Positions 19,848 through 29,065 of a DNA stretch of 64,000 nucleotides are shown in pieces. Position numbers and translations under genes: made by a program. The stretch's first letter is position 1; every line of letters begins with the position of its first letter. The notes under the pieces were generated by a model. It was given only the letters and a program-made list of their open reading frames with translations. It had not been told where the DNA came from and ran no database searches. This DNA is from Denitromonas ohlonensis (GTDB taxonomy: Bacteria; Pseudomonadota; Gammaproteobacteria; Burkholderiales; Rhodocyclaceae), in contig NZ_VMNI01000007.1 in the NCBI RefSeq assembly GCF_007625205.1, positions 1 through 64,000 of the forward strand, given 5' to 3'.

Positions 19848-20291
19848 TTAACTGGCGATGTCGCCCGAGATGTAGCTCGAGAGGTGCTGGATGGTTGCTT
19901 CGTGTTCGGCAATGACGGATTTGACTACGTCACCAATGGTGATGATGCCGCAAATCTTTCCGTGATCAACGACCGGCAGATGGCGGAAGCGGTTCTGCGT
20001 CATGATCGACATGACTTCATCTATGGTGTGCGAGGGCGTGATGGTGCACACGTTCGGCGTCATCAGGTCCTTGATCAGGGCGTCCTTGGACGACAGCCCC
20101 TTGAGGGCGACCTTGCGGGCATAGTCCCGCTCGGTGAAGATCCCGACCAGACTGCCTTCCTGAAGCACCAGCACGGCGCCAATGTCGCGTTCGGCCATCT
20201 GGGTCAGCGCTTCAAGGACGGTGGCATTCGGCGTGACGGCATGGGCATGGGCGCCCTTGATTTCAAGCACCTGCTTCACGGTTGTGGTCAT
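19848..20291 (-). CDS. CBS-domain pair protein
   Basis: 147 residues consisting almost entirely of two CBS repeats (about 15-70 and 78-135). Visible text includes GAVLVLQEGSLVGIFTERDY and RHLPVVDHGKICGIITIGDV. Stand-alone CBS pairs usually bind adenine nucleotides (AMP, ATP, NAD-like) and sense energy state, but their partner is often unknown. A ribosome binding site (agaggg) precedes the ATG. The gene lies between norCB and the DGC-protein gene, all on the minus strand, with its own terminator. A part in NO or anaerobic metabolism is only suggested by position. Confidence 0.9.
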   Translation of the reverse strand: MTTTVKQVLEIKGAHAHAVTPNATVLEALTQMAERDIGAVLVLQEGSLVGIFTERDYARKVALKGLSSKDALIKDLMTPNVCTITPSHTIDEVMSIMTQNRFRHLPVVDHGKICGIITIGDVVKSVIAEHEATIQHLSSYISGDIAS

Positions 20292-20436
20292 CGTGTCTTA
20301 TCCCTCTTGAAATTGGTCTGATGCACTCGGTGCGGCTGCTTTTTTTGGAAGTGCGTTGCGGCTTCCCCGGCACCTGAGACCGTAAGATTGTTACGAATCG
20401 GTCAAACGCGCAAGTGCTGGCAGACGCAAAAGCGCT

Positions 20437-20838
20437 TCAGGCGTGTTGCCCGGTGGTTTCAGCGCGCATTTCGGTGATGGCAAACACCACCTGTTCAGCG
20501 AGGCGTTCCGCTTCAAGCGGATCGTAATCCCTGTGATAGCGCATCTGGGTGCTGAGTCGGGTCATGACCATGTGGCGGTCCGGGGCGATGCCGTGGTTTT
20601 CGAGGCACTGCCGGGCGCAGGCCAGGTGGCAGCCGTCGAGCACCATGATCGGACGCCCTGAGCGGGCGATACGCAGCACGTGGCTGATGCCGGCAGCGAT
20701 GCCCGTCACGCAGGCCATCTCGGCCAGACCCATTCGATCCAGCTTGACGGCCAGATAGTTGGTTATCTGAGCGGCATTTGAGCATCCCGAACAGGCGTAG
20801 ACCAGCGGGCGCTCCGGATGGCTGACACGTAAGATCAT
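20437..20838 (-). CDS. DGC-domain putative zinc-binding protein
   Basis: 133 residues, no signal peptide or membrane helix. Conserved text matches the DGC (putative zinc-binding) family: YACSGCSNAAQ near residues 14-24, a central EMACVTGIAAG and the name-giving VLDGCHLACARQCLE near 66-80. The Cys pattern (CSGC, DGC, CARQC) suggests bound metal. Biochemical function is not established; such genes often sit near denitrification or anaerobic genes, and norCB is 1 kb downstream on the same strand. The start codon lies only 15 bp beyond the T-tract of the panC terminator, so its promoter must overlap that terminator or be supplied by read-through. Confidence 0.82.
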   Translation of the reverse strand: MILRVSHPERPLVYACSGCSNAAQITNYLAVKLDRMGLAEMACVTGIAAGISHVLRIARSGRPIMVLDGCHLACARQCLENHGIAPDRHMVMTRLSTQMRYHRDYDPLEAERLAEQVVFAITEMRAETTGQHA

Positions 20839-20853
20839 GGGCGCGATTCCAGC

Positions 20854-20881
20854 AAAAAAACGGCGTCGAGAAGCCGACGCC
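20854..20881 (-). terminator. Rho-independent terminator of panBC
   Basis: Arms ggcgtcg (20862-20868) and cgacgcc (20875-20881) with a 6-nt loop. On the minus strand they are followed by a G and an uninterrupted seven-T run. It is placed after panC and just ahead of the DGC-protein gene. Confidence 0.9.
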
Positions 20882-20943
20882 TGAATCGTGCCTGAGTCTG
20901 ACCCGGGAGGGGCTGACTCAGGTCAAACGTATGCGATTGGCGT

Positions 20944-21771
20944 TCAGATTTCCAGGTTGTCGATGAGTCGGGTGGTGCCCAGCCGCGCGGCGGCGAGCAC
21001 GACCAGCGCGTCGCTGGGTTTCTGGGGTACTTGCAGATCGCTCTGACGGCGCACGGAGATGTAATCGGGCTGCCAGCGGTTGGCCGCCAGTTCGCTCATT
21101 GCAGCGCGCTCAAGCGTTTCAAAGTGCGTGCCGCCACCGCGGATCGCATCGCGAATGCGCGACAGGCAGTGGTAGATCCGGCTGGCTTCACTACGTTCGT
21201 CTGGCGACAGATAGCGATTGCGCGACGAGAGCGCAAGGCCGTCATCGGCACGCACGGTTTCGCCCGGCAGCACTTCGACCGGAATCGCCAGCTGGTTCAC
21301 CATGTTCCGCAGCACCATGAGCTGTTGATAGTCTTTTTTGCCGAAGAGGGCGACGTCGGGCTGGACGATGTTGAGCAGTTTGAGCACCACTGTGGCCACG
21401 CCGCGAAAATGGCCCGGCCGGAAGCTGCCTTCCAGCGTGGCGACCTGCGCCGGATCGGGGTCTACGTGGTAGGTCTGGCGAGTGGGGTACATCACCGACT
21501 CGTCGGGCGTGAACAGGTGGGTCACGCCGGCCGCTTCGAGTTTTTCGCAATCGGCATCCAGCGTGCGCGGGTATTTGTCGAAGTCGTCCTTCGGGCCGAA
21601 TTGCAGGCGATTGACGAAAATGCTCGCAATCACCTCATCGGCGTGTTCGCCCGCCTGGCGCATGAGGGTGATATGCCCTTCGTGAAGATTGCCCATGGTG
21701 GGCACGAGGGCGACCCGGCCGGCGGCACGGCGTGCGGCGCGCAGGCTTTCGACGGTGGTGTGAATCTGCAT
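20944..21771 (-). CDS. panC: Pantoate--beta-alanine ligase
   Basis: 275 residues, usual length. It joins pantoate and beta-alanine with ATP to make pantothenate, the precursor of coenzyme A. Nucleotidyl-transferase signatures are PTMGNLHEGH (HIGH-like motif), FGKKDYQQL and ALSSRNRYLSPDER, with ESVMYP between them. The frame runs on to 21843, but MQIHTTVESLRAA at 21771 is the family start. panB lies 19 bp upstream on the same strand, so panB-panC form an operon closed by the terminator at 20854. Confidence 0.96.
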   Translation of the reverse strand: MQIHTTVESLRAARRAAGRVALVPTMGNLHEGHITLMRQAGEHADEVIASIFVNRLQFGPKDDFDKYPRTLDADCEKLEAAGVTHLFTPDESVMYPTRQTYHVDPDPAQVATLEGSFRPGHFRGVATVVLKLLNIVQPDVALFGKKDYQQLMVLRNMVNQLAIPVEVLPGETVRADDGLALSSRNRYLSPDERSEASRIYHCLSRIRDAIRGGGTHFETLERAAMSELAANRWQPDYISVRRQSDLQVPQKPSDALVVLAAARLGTTRLIDNLEI

Positions 21772-21790
21772 GCGGGTTCCTGGTTCCGGA

Positions 21791-22606
21791 TCAGTAGCAG
21801 TGTTCGGGGGCAGGGAAGCGTGCGCTGCGTACGTCGTCGACATAGCGGGTGACCGCTGCGTCGATGCTGCTTGCGCCTTCCATGAAGTTCTTGGCGAAAC
21901 GGGCCTTGTGGCCGGGGAATACGCCGATCAGATCGTGCAGGACCAGCACCTGACCGTCGCAATCGACGCCAGCGCCAATGCCGATGGTGGCCATGGAGTG
22001 CAGGCTGCGCGTGACGTCGGCGGCGACCGTGGCTGGCACCATTTCCATCACCATGAGCGCCGCGCCGGCCTGTTCGAGTGCCGTGGCGTCCGCCATCAAG
22101 CGTGCCGCGCCCTCGTCGGTGCGCCCCTGGACGCGATAGCCGCCCAACTGGTTCACCGATTGCGGGGTGAGGCCGATGTGGGCACACACCGGCACGCCGC
22201 GTTCGACCAGAAAGCGCACGGTGTCGGCCATGAATTCACCGCCTTCGAGCTTGACCATCTGAGCGCCCGCGGCCATCAGGCGTGCCGCGTTGCGCATGGC
22301 CTGTTCGCGGTTTTCGTGATAGCTGCCAAAAGGCATGTCGGAGACGATGAAGGGCCGCGTACAGCCGCGAACGACGCATTCGGTGTGATAGACCATGTGG
22401 TCCATGGTCACCGGCAGGGTCGATTTCTGGCCCTGCAGGACGTTGCCCAGCGAATCGCCGATCAGGATGATGTCGACGCCGCAGCGCTCGAGCAGCGCGG
22501 CAAAGCTTGCGTCATAGCCGGTGAGCATGACGATCTTCTCGCCGTCGGCGCGCATCTTGCCGAGCGTGGTCAGCGTGACGGGTTTCTGGTTCTGTAGATA
22601 GCTCAT
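21791..22606 (-). CDS. panB: 3-methyl-2-oxobutanoate hydroxymethyltransferase
   Basis: 271 residues, family length. It transfers a hydroxymethyl group from methylene-tetrahydrofolate to 2-oxoisovalerate, the first committed step to pantothenate. Signatures: [52 protein letters not shown] and [17 protein letters not shown]. The ATG at 22606 (MSYLQNQ) replaces the longer frame to 22660. It is upstream of panC in the same operon; the folate step is matched by folK nearby, though that may be chance. Confidence 0.96.
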   Translation of the reverse strand: MSYLQNQKPVTLTTLGKMRADGEKIVMLTGYDASFAALLERCGVDIILIGDSLGNVLQGQKSTLPVTMDHMVYHTECVVRGCTRPFIVSDMPFGSYHENREQAMRNAARLMAAGAQMVKLEGGEFMADTVRFLVERGVPVCAHIGLTPQSVNQLGGYRVQGRTDEGAARLMADATALEQAGAALMVMEMVPATVAADVTRSLHSMATIGIGAGVDCDGQVLVLHDLIGVFPGHKARFAKNFMEGASSIDAAVTRYVDDVRSARFPAPEHCY

Positions 22607-22700
22607 TGGAGGCCTTCCTCTGTCTCGGCGCGCAGTAAACCGCAAGCTGTTGCATCGCACAAGCGGTATTGCACAAATGTAACCGTATCGGGGGGCGGAA

Positions 22701-23342
22701 TCAGGCAGCGTAGCCGAAGAATTCCCGGTAGCTGCGCATGGCGCGCAGGCGTTCGATCAGCAGCTCGAAGTCGTCAGCCTGATCGACGGGATTAAGGATT
22801 TCGGCGTCCACAATAAATAGCGGACAGGCGTCGTATTGATAGAAAAACTTGGCGTAGCGCTCGGCGACGCGCTCGAGGTAATGCGCGGTAATTGCGCGCT
22901 CGGCCTCGACGCCGCGGCGGCCGATGCGCTCGATCAGCGTGTTCGGCTTGGCTTGCAGGTAAATCACCAGATCGGGTTTGGGGGTGGGGGCAGGCACCAC
23001 GAGATCGTAGGTGCGGCGGTAGAGCGCGAATTCTTCGGGGTCGAGGTTCAACTCGGCGAACAAAGGGTCTTTGTCGAGCACGAAGTCGGATACCACCCGT
23101 CGGCCGGCAACGTCCTCGCCCACCAGGCGTTTGAGCGCATCGACGCGTTGATACAGGAAAGACAGCTGGGTCGGCAGCGCCCAGCGGCTCATGTCCTGGT
23201 AAAACCTCGGCAGAAAGCTGTTGAGCTCGGGCTGTTCGAGGATCAGATCGGCTTCGAGTCGATGGGCCAGGCGGCGGGCGAGGGAGGTTTTTCCTGCGCC
23301 AATAGGGCCTTCCACAACGATGTACTTGGCTTTGTCGAGCAT
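22701..23342 (-). CDS. Deoxynucleoside kinase family protein
   Basis: 213 residues. P-loop GPIGAGKTS at residues 11-19, followed by the lid and substrate text typical of deoxyadenosine/deoxyguanosine kinases ([36 protein letters not shown]). It would phosphorylate a deoxynucleoside using ATP in nucleotide salvage. In betaproteobacteria this gene often lies between folK and panB, as here. The substrate is not resolved by sequence alone. About 60 bp separates it from folK. Confidence 0.88.
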   Translation of the reverse strand: MLDKAKYIVVEGPIGAGKTSLARRLAHRLEADLILEQPELNSFLPRFYQDMSRWALPTQLSFLYQRVDALKRLVGEDVAGRRVVSDFVLDKDPLFAELNLDPEEFALYRRTYDLVVPAPTPKPDLVIYLQAKPNTLIERIGRRGVEAERAITAHYLERVAERYAKFFYQYDACPLFIVDAEILNPVDQADDFELLIERLRAMRSYREFFGYAA

Positions 23343-23400
23343 GCTTGTTGGGGCCCGCGGAAAAGTTCAGAGGGTGGCCGATCGCATCGGCCGAGACATC

Positions 23401-23910
23401 TTAGGTCGCGCGCGGCAGCGGCGCAATCACCTGGTCGGCCACCGAGGCGAGTTGTTGTTTGACCCCACCGATGCCGGGGATATCCAGCGTGGGCGCGAGT
23501 TCGGCCAGCGGAACCAGCACGAAGGCGCGCTGATGCATGCGCGGATGCGGCACCTGGAGGCCGGGCAAGGCGATTTGCTGATCGCCGTAGAGCAGCAGAT
23601 CCAGGTCGAGGGTGCGCGGCGCCATGGCGAATTCCCGCGTGCGTCCGTGCTTGGCCTCGATGTCCATCAGCGCCACCAGCAGTGCCATGGGTGAGAGGCG
23701 GGTGTCGATCTGGGCGACGGCGTTGATGTAATCGGGCTGGCCACTGACGCCCATGGGGGCTGTGCGATAGTTGCTGGAGCGGGTGATCAGGCGCGTGTCG
23801 GGCAGGGCGGCGAGCGCCGAGCAGGCCTCGGCGATGGCCGCGACCGGGTCGCCGAGATTGGCACCCAGCCCGATAAATGCTTTGACGGACGAAATGGGCC
23901 GGGGTGTCAT
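23401..23910 (-). CDS. folK: 2-amino-4-hydroxy-6-hydroxymethyldihydropteridine pyrophosphokinase
   Basis: 169 residues. It pyrophosphorylates the pterin precursor in folate synthesis. Signatures: FIGLGANLGDP at the start, SSNYRTAPMGVSGQPDYINA, then ELAP-preceding PRTLDLDLLLYGD and PHPRMHQRAFVLVPLAELAP. Its ATG overlaps the TGA of pcnB by 4 bp (ATGA, 23907-23910), so translation is coupled. The longer frame to 24036 is only pcnB in another register. Confidence 0.95.
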   Translation of the reverse strand: MTPRPISSVKAFIGLGANLGDPVAAIAEACSALAALPDTRLITRSSNYRTAPMGVSGQPDYINAVAQIDTRLSPMALLVALMDIEAKHGRTREFAMAPRTLDLDLLLYGDQQIALPGLQVPHPRMHQRAFVLVPLAELAPTLDIPGIGGVKQQLASVADQVIAPLPRAT

Positions 23911-25241
23911 GCGTCGGCGCTGCCACCCGATGGCTTGCGCCGGCGGCGGCGACGCTTGCGGGGGGCGCCCGGCTCCGGTTCGGTCAGCATGCCCTCGCGG
24001 GTGTTGCCGCCGGCGTGCGCGAATTCGTTCCACCACTCGACCTGTGCCATGTCGATTTCGCCCGAAATGGCGCGCAGGCGCAGGAAGTCCCAGCCGGCGC
24101 GGTAGCGCGGCTGTTCAAGCAGGCGGAAGGGGGCTTTGCCGGCGCGCTTCTCGAAACGCGGCTGCAGCGCCCAGATATCCTTGATGTCGCCGGCGATGCG
24201 GCGGGTAATGGCGAGCTTCTCGCCCTGTACGTTGAGCACCTCGTCCATGGCTTCGAACAGCGCCGGGTGGGTGTGTTCGCCGCGGGCCTTGCGGGCTTCC
24301 CAGTTGGCCAGCACTTCATGCCAGAGCAGGGTGGCGAACAGGAAGCCGGGTGAGACCGGTTTGCCCTCGCGCACACGCTCGTCGGTGTTTTCGAGCGAGG
24401 CCCAGACGAAGCGCTCGCCCATGGGTTGCTCGAGGATCACGTCGAGCAGCGGCAGCAGGCCGTGGTGCAGACCTTCTTCGCGCAGTTGCTTGAGGCATTT
24501 GACGGCGTGGCCCGACAGCAGCAGCTTGAGCATCTCGTCAAACAGGCGGGCGGCGGGCACGTTGTCCATCAAGGACGCCATCTCGCGGATGGGGCGGCTG
24601 GCGGCGGGGTCGATAGTCAGGCCCAGCTTGGCGCCGAGGCGCACCGCGCGCAGCATGCGCACCGGATCTTCGCGGTAGCGCACCTTCGGGTCGCCGATCA
24701 TGCGCAGGGTTTTCTGCTGCAGGTCGGCCACGCCGTGGTGGTAGTCGAGAATCTGTTCGGTGGTCGGGTCGTAATACAGCGCGTTGACGGTGAAGTCGCG
24801 GCGCAGGGCGTCTTCTTCCTGCGAGCCAAAGACGTTGTCGTGCAGGATGCGGCCGTGTTCGTCGGTCGAGCTGGCGTCCGCTTCGCGGGCGGAGCGGAAG
24901 GTGGACACTTCCATCATCTCGGCGCCGATCATGACGTGCACAATCTTGAAGCGCCGGCCGATGATGCGCGAGCGCCGGAACAGGCGGCGGACTTCTTCGG
25001 GTGTGGCGCTGGTGGCGATGTCGAAATCTTTGGGCGTCAGGTCGGCAAGCAGGTCGCGGACGGCGCCGCCGACGATAAAGCCTTTGAAGCCGGCGTCTTG
25101 CAATGCGGTGCAGACCTTGCGCGCAGCGGGCGAGACACGCTCGATCGGAATGCCGTGGATCTGGGCAGGAATCAGGGCCGGGCCGTCGGTCGGGCCCGGT
25201 GCAGCGCGGCGAAAGACCTTGCGCAGCAATTTACGGATCAT
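23907..25241 (-). CDS. pcnB: Poly(A) polymerase I
   Basis: 444 residues. It adds 3' poly(A) tails that speed RNA decay. The class II nucleotidyltransferase head shows GFIVGGAVRDLLADLTPKDF with DFD metal-binding Asp residues, then RFKIVHVM and FTVNALYYDPTTEQILDYH. Family RNA-binding regions follow. The basic C-terminal tail (RKRRRRRRKPSG) is typical and may bind RNA. CCA-adding enzymes are related, but the N-terminal extension with GIPIERVSPAARKV and the pcnB-folK arrangement mark PcnB. Confidence 0.95.
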   Translation of the reverse strand: MIRKLLRKVFRRAAPGPTDGPALIPAQIHGIPIERVSPAARKVCTALQDAGFKGFIVGGAVRDLLADLTPKDFDIATSATPEEVRRLFRRSRIIGRRFKIVHVMIGAEMMEVSTFRSAREADASSTDEHGRILHDNVFGSQEEDALRRDFTVNALYYDPTTEQILDYHHGVADLQQKTLRMIGDPKVRYREDPVRMLRAVRLGAKLGLTIDPAASRPIREMASLMDNVPAARLFDEMLKLLLSGHAVKCLKQLREEGLHHGLLPLLDVILEQPMGERFVWASLENTDERVREGKPVSPGFLFATLLWHEVLANWEARKARGEHTHPALFEAMDEVLNVQGEKLAITRRIAGDIKDIWALQPRFEKRAGKAPFRLLEQPRYRAGWDFLRLRAISGEIDMAQVEWWNEFAHAGGNTREGMLTEPEPGAPRKRRRRRRKPSGGSADA

Positions 25242-25312
25242 TATTGGGGTCGATGTCTTAGAAGTTAAGCGGGCGATGATACCGCAGCGGCGGGTGTCGG
25301 CCTATGTTCGTG

Positions 25313-25975
25313 TTAGCGAAGGCTGATGATTGGCCAGGCATGCAGGCGGGCGTGTTCACGCAGGGTGTCGTCCGGATCGACCGCCACCGGCTGGCTGACG
25401 CGGGCGAGCAGCGGCAAATCGTTGTGCGAGTCGCTGTAGAACCAGCTTTTGTCGAAGCTGCCCATGTGCAGGCCGAGCGATTCGAGCCAGGCCTCGACCC
25501 GCTCGATCTTGCCCGCCTTGAAGGCCGGCATGCCGCGCGGCTTGCCGGTGAAGGCACCGTTTTCTTGCGCCGGAATGGTGGCGACCAGGTGCGGAATGTC
25601 AAAGGCGCGGGTGATCGGGCCGGTGACGAAGCTGTTGGTGGCGGTGACCACGGCCATCAGCGCGCCCTCGGCGCGGTGCTTGTCGACCAGCGCGCGGGCC
25701 TGGGCGGTCATCATCGGGCGGATGGCCACGTCCATGAATTCGGCGTGCCAGGCGTCGAGCTGTTCGCGCTTGTGGCGGGCCAGCGGGGCGAGCTGAAAGT
25801 CGAGAAATTCGAAGATGTCGAGCGTGCCGGCCTTGTACTGCTCGTAAAAGCGGACGTTCTTGGTTTCATAGACTTCGCGGTCGAGCACGCCCTTGCCGAT
25901 GAGGAATTCGGCCCAGGCGAAGTCCGAGTCGCCGGCCAGCAGGGTGTTGTCGAGGTCGAAAAGAACGAGATCCAT
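25313..25975 (-). CDS. HAD-family (subfamily IB) phosphatase
   Basis: 220 residues. HAD motif I DLDNTLLAGDSD at residues 7-18, motif II region VVTATNSFVTGPI, and motif III/IV YSDSHNDLPLL. This is the SerB-like IB group that hydrolyses small phosphoesters; related proteins are sometimes called HAD-IB hydrolases next to hda. The substrate is not predictable. It is 12 bp downstream of hda and on the same strand, so it is likely co-transcribed with perM-like and hda. Confidence 0.9.
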   Translation of the reverse strand: MDLVLFDLDNTLLAGDSDFAWAEFLIGKGVLDREVYETKNVRFYEQYKAGTLDIFEFLDFQLAPLARHKREQLDAWHAEFMDVAIRPMMTAQARALVDKHRAEGALMAVVTATNSFVTGPITRAFDIPHLVATIPAQENGAFTGKPRGMPAFKAGKIERVEAWLESLGLHMGSFDKSWFYSDSHNDLPLLARVSQPVAVDPDDTLREHARLHAWPIISLR

Positions 25976-25987
25976 GGGGTGTCCGTG

Positions 25988-26647
25988 TCAGATGTCGAGG
26001 CCCGACTGCAGCATCTCGCGCAGCAGGGGCAGGGTAATGGCGCGTTTGCGCTCGAAGGAGGCGCGGTCGAGCGCGTCGAGTGTGGTGAGCAGGCTGGGCA
26101 TGTCGCGCCGGCCGTGACGCATCAGATAGGTGACCACATCGCCGTCGATGCGCAGGCCGCGTTGCGTGGCCAGGGTGCTGAGAATGGCGGAACGGGCGGC
26201 GTCGGTCAGCGGCTGAATCTCGAAGCCCAGACACTGGCCGATGCGGGTGCGCAGGTCTTCGCGCAGGCTGAGTGCGCGTGGCGGCAGATCGCCGGCCAGC
26301 AGCAGGGTCTGGCCATTCTCGCGCGCCCGGTTGAAGGCGTTGAACAGCGCGATGGCGGCGTCGTTGCTGAGGTGGTTGATGTCGTCGATCGCCAGCCGCG
26401 CCGGGCTGCCTGGCAAGGTGTTGCCGACTTCGCGGGCGTTCAGGTAGACGCCCTGACTCGCCGCGCAAGCCGCCTTGAGCAGGTGGCTGCGGCCGGTGGC
26501 GGGGGCGCCCCATAAATACAGATGCCCCATGCCCTGACCTTGCACGGTGGCCTGCAAGGCGGCGATCAGCGCGGCGTTGTCGCCGGCGAAGTAATTCTCC
26601 AGCGTCGGCGGGGCGTCGAGCCGGATGTCGAGCACAAGCTGCTTCAT
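25988..26647 (-). CDS. hda: DnaA regulatory inactivator Hda
   Basis: 219 residues. It is a DnaA-like AAA+ domain without the DNA-binding domain, which with the sliding clamp stimulates DnaA-ATP hydrolysis after replication starts. The start shows MKQLVLDIRLDAPPTLENYF with the N-terminal clamp-binding-like QLVLDI. The P-loop region is LYLWGAPATGRSHLL, and the Walker B region is LAIDDINHLS. It overlaps the upstream membrane-protein gene by 4 bp (ATGA). Confidence 0.93.
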   Translation of the reverse strand: MKQLVLDIRLDAPPTLENYFAGDNAALIAALQATVQGQGMGHLYLWGAPATGRSHLLKAACAASQGVYLNAREVGNTLPGSPARLAIDDINHLSNDAAIALFNAFNRARENGQTLLLAGDLPPRALSLREDLRTRIGQCLGFEIQPLTDAARSAILSTLATQRGLRIDGDVVTYLMRHGRRDMPSLLTTLDALDRASFERKRAITLPLLREMLQSGLDI

Positions 26648-27735
26648 GCCGTGCCGTCCTCCGGGGGATCGTCGCCGCGATACACATGGCTGGCAAAGTA
26701 GGCGGTGCGCAATTCGCGCAGGCCAACCAGCAAGGCGGCGCTGGCGGGCAGGGCCACCAGCACGCCGACAAAGCCGAACAGCTCGCCAAAGGCCATCAGG
26801 GCGAAGATGACCGCCAGCGGATGCAGGCCGATGCGCTCGCCCACCAGATAGGGTGTGAGCAGAAAACTCTCAACCAGCTGGCCAATCGCATAGACGATGG
26901 CCACCCCGATGATCGGCGGCCAGCCGGCGTTTTGCAGCAGGGCCGAGAGCAGCGCCAGCACGAGGCCAGTGCTGAAGCCGACAAAGGGTACGAACACCAG
27001 CAGGCCGGTGATGACGCCGACCGGCAGCGCGAAACGCAGCCCGGCCAGCCACAGGCCAATGCTGTAGAACACCGCCAGCAGCAGCATGACCGACAGCTGG
27101 CCGCGCAGGAATTCGGACATCACCTTGTCGATGTCGCCCATGATCCGGCTGCTGGTTGCGATCATGGGGCGCGGAATGATGGCGCGCACGCCCTCGACGA
27201 TATGCGGCCATTCCTGCAGCAGGTAGAACATCACCATCGGGATCAGCAGCACAGTGGCAAAAAAGCCGACCACCGCGGCGCCGCCGGTGGTGGCCTTTTT
27301 GAGCAGGCCGGGCAGGATGTCCTGGGCCGAGCTCCAGTTTTCGGCAATCCATTGCCGGATGGACGCCGCGTCGAGTTGCAGCGTGATGTCGAACTGCTCC
27401 TTGAGCAGCGGCAGCACGCGCTGGTTGAGCATGTCGACCAGGTCGGGCAGGTGGGTGACCAGGGTGACCGCCTCGCGATACACCATGGGTACCAGGATCA
27501 GGATCAGCAAGGACAGCATCAGCCCTTGCAGCACAATCACCAGCAGCACGGCGGCGGCGCGCGGCAGGCGACGAGCGACCATCCAGTTGACGGCCGGATC
27601 GCTGATATAGGCGAGCACAGCGGCGATGGCGAAGGGCGCCAGAATCGGCGACAGCAGCCAGAGCAGCACGAGCAGGGCAACACCGACACCGATCCAGGTG
27701 GCGGTTTGCATTTGGCGGGCACGGAGCGAGAACAT
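26644..27735 (-). CDS. AI-2E/PerM family membrane protein
   Basis: 363 residues from ATG 27735, about eight membrane helices. It matches the PerM/AI-2E transporter family, with the long extracytoplasmic helical segment after the third helix (VTHLPDLVDMLNQRVLPLLK) and conserved C-terminal text FVPFVGFSTGLVLALLSALL, LTPYLVGERIGLHPLAVIFA and FGELFGFVGVLVALPASA. Members are reported as autoinducer-2 exporters or Na/H antiporters, so the substrate is open. The gene is divergent from purM, a common arrangement with hda in betaproteobacteria. Confidence 0.9.
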   Translation of the reverse strand: MFSLRARQMQTATWIGVGVALLVLLWLLSPILAPFAIAAVLAYISDPAVNWMVARRLPRAAAVLLVIVLQGLMLSLLILILVPMVYREAVTLVTHLPDLVDMLNQRVLPLLKEQFDITLQLDAASIRQWIAENWSSAQDILPGLLKKATTGGAAVVGFFATVLLIPMVMFYLLQEWPHIVEGVRAIIPRPMIATSSRIMGDIDKVMSEFLRGQLSVMLLLAVFYSIGLWLAGLRFALPVGVITGLLVFVPFVGFSTGLVLALLSALLQNAGWPPIIGVAIVYAIGQLVESFLLTPYLVGERIGLHPLAVIFALMAFGELFGFVGVLVALPASAALLVGLRELRTAYFASHVYRGDDPPEDGTA

Positions 27736-27868
27736 TCGATGTAAAATGCGGGGTTTGGTACGGGGCCCGACGGGTTCGCCGGGAGAATTGCCCGTACTGT
27801 AGTCGCAAGCGTGTGCGGGCTCAAGCGCGCCGCCATGCCTGCGCCATCGATTTTGGAGAGTGACCACC

Positions 27869-28903
27869 TTGACCGCCCTGACTTATCGCGACGCCGGCGT
27901 CGACATCGTGGCCGGCGATGCCCTCGTCGATCGCATCAAACCCCTGGCCAAACGCACCATGCGCCCCGAAGTGCTGGGCAGCATCGGCGGCTTTGGCGCC
28001 TTGTTCGAGCTGACCGGTAAATACAAGGAGCCGGTGCTGGTCTCCGGCACCGATGGCGTGGGCACCAAGCTCAAGCTGGCCTTCCAGCTCAACAAACACG
28101 ACACCGTCGGCCAGGATCTGGTCGCCATGAGCGTGAACGACATCCTGGTGCAGGGCGCCGAGCCGCTGTTCTTCCTCGATTACTTCGCTTGCGGCAAGCT
28201 CGATGTCGATACCGCGGCCGACGTGGTTGGTGGCATTGCCCGCGGCTGCGAGCTGTCGGGTTGCGCCCTGATCGGTGGCGAAACCGCCGAGATGCCCGGC
28301 ATGTACCCGGCCGGCGAATACGACCTCGCCGGCTTTGCCGTCGGTGGCGTCGAAAAGGCCGAGATCATCACCGGCAAGACCATCGCCGAGGGCGATGTGG
28401 TGCTCGGGCTGGCCTCCAGCGGCGCGCACTCCAATGGCTACTCGCTGATCCGCAAGGTGATCGAGCTGACTAAGCCGAACATGGACGGCGACTTCCACGG
28501 CCGCACGCTGCGCGACGTGGTGATGGAGCCGACCCGCATCTACGTCAAACCGCTGCTCGCGCTGATGAAAGCGCATGCCGGCATGGTCAAGGGCATGGCC
28601 CACATCACCGGTGGTGGCTTGCTTGAAAACGTGCCTCGCGTGCTGCCCGAGGGCCTGACCGCCGAGCTGCGCGCCGATGCCTGGCAGATGCCGCCGCTGT
28701 TCCAGTGGCTGCAGGGCGCTGGCAACATCGAGGCCAACGAGATGTACCGCACCTTCAACTGCGGTATCGGCATGGTGGTGGTGGTCGCCAGAGAAAACGC
28801 GGCGACCGCGGCTGAGCATTTGCGGGCGGCTGGCGAAACCGTATTTGAACTCGGGCACATCCGCGCCAGCGCCGACGGTGAAGCGCCGACGGTGGTTTGC
28901 TGA
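27869..28903 (+). CDS. purM: Phosphoribosylformylglycinamidine cyclo-ligase
   Basis: 344 residues. It makes aminoimidazole ribonucleotide (AIR) in purine synthesis. Signatures: [48 protein letters not shown] and [18 protein letters not shown] chose TTG at 27869 because the ribosome binding site ggagag (27855-27860) then lies 8 nt upstream, whereas the GTG at 27860 would overlap that site. The gene is monocistronic, with its own terminator. purN, another purine gene, is at 44.3 kb. Confidence 0.95.
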   Translation: MTALTYRDAGVDIVAGDALVDRIKPLAKRTMRPEVLGSIGGFGALFELTGKYKEPVLVSGTDGVGTKLKLAFQLNKHDTVGQDLVAMSVNDILVQGAEPLFFLDYFACGKLDVDTAADVVGGIARGCELSGCALIGGETAEMPGMYPAGEYDLAGFAVGGVEKAEIITGKTIAEGDVVLGLASSGAHSNGYSLIRKVIELTKPNMDGDFHGRTLRDVVMEPTRIYVKPLLALMKAHAGMVKGMAHITGGGLLENVPRVLPEGLTAELRADAWQMPPLFQWLQGAGNIEANEMYRTFNCGIGMVVVVARENAATAAEHLRAAGETVFELGHIRASADGEAPTVVC

Positions 28904-28924
28904 GTGGCAGGCAAGGCAGCATAT

Positions 28925-28955
28925 AAAACCCCGGCGCGCCCGGGGTTTTGTTTTT
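28925..28955 (+). terminator. Rho-independent terminator of purM
   Basis: Arms aaaaccccgg (28925-28934) and ccggggtttt (28940-28949) with a 5-nt loop, then G and five T. It lies about 20 bp past the purM stop. Confidence 0.92.
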
Positions 28956-29065
28956 GGGCGTCATAATCCCCGCTTGAATATACTGCGGCGAGCAACTCCC
29001 ACGGCCCACCGGGGTCGGAGGGGAGGGTCGCCCGCGGAGCAGGACAGAGAATCGGTGAGCAGAAG

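Noticed and set aside
20381-20400. Second FNR-like site upstream of the CBS or DGC genes (ttgttacgaatcgg)
   Set aside because: Only about 6 of 10 fixed positions match, too weak next to the norC site.
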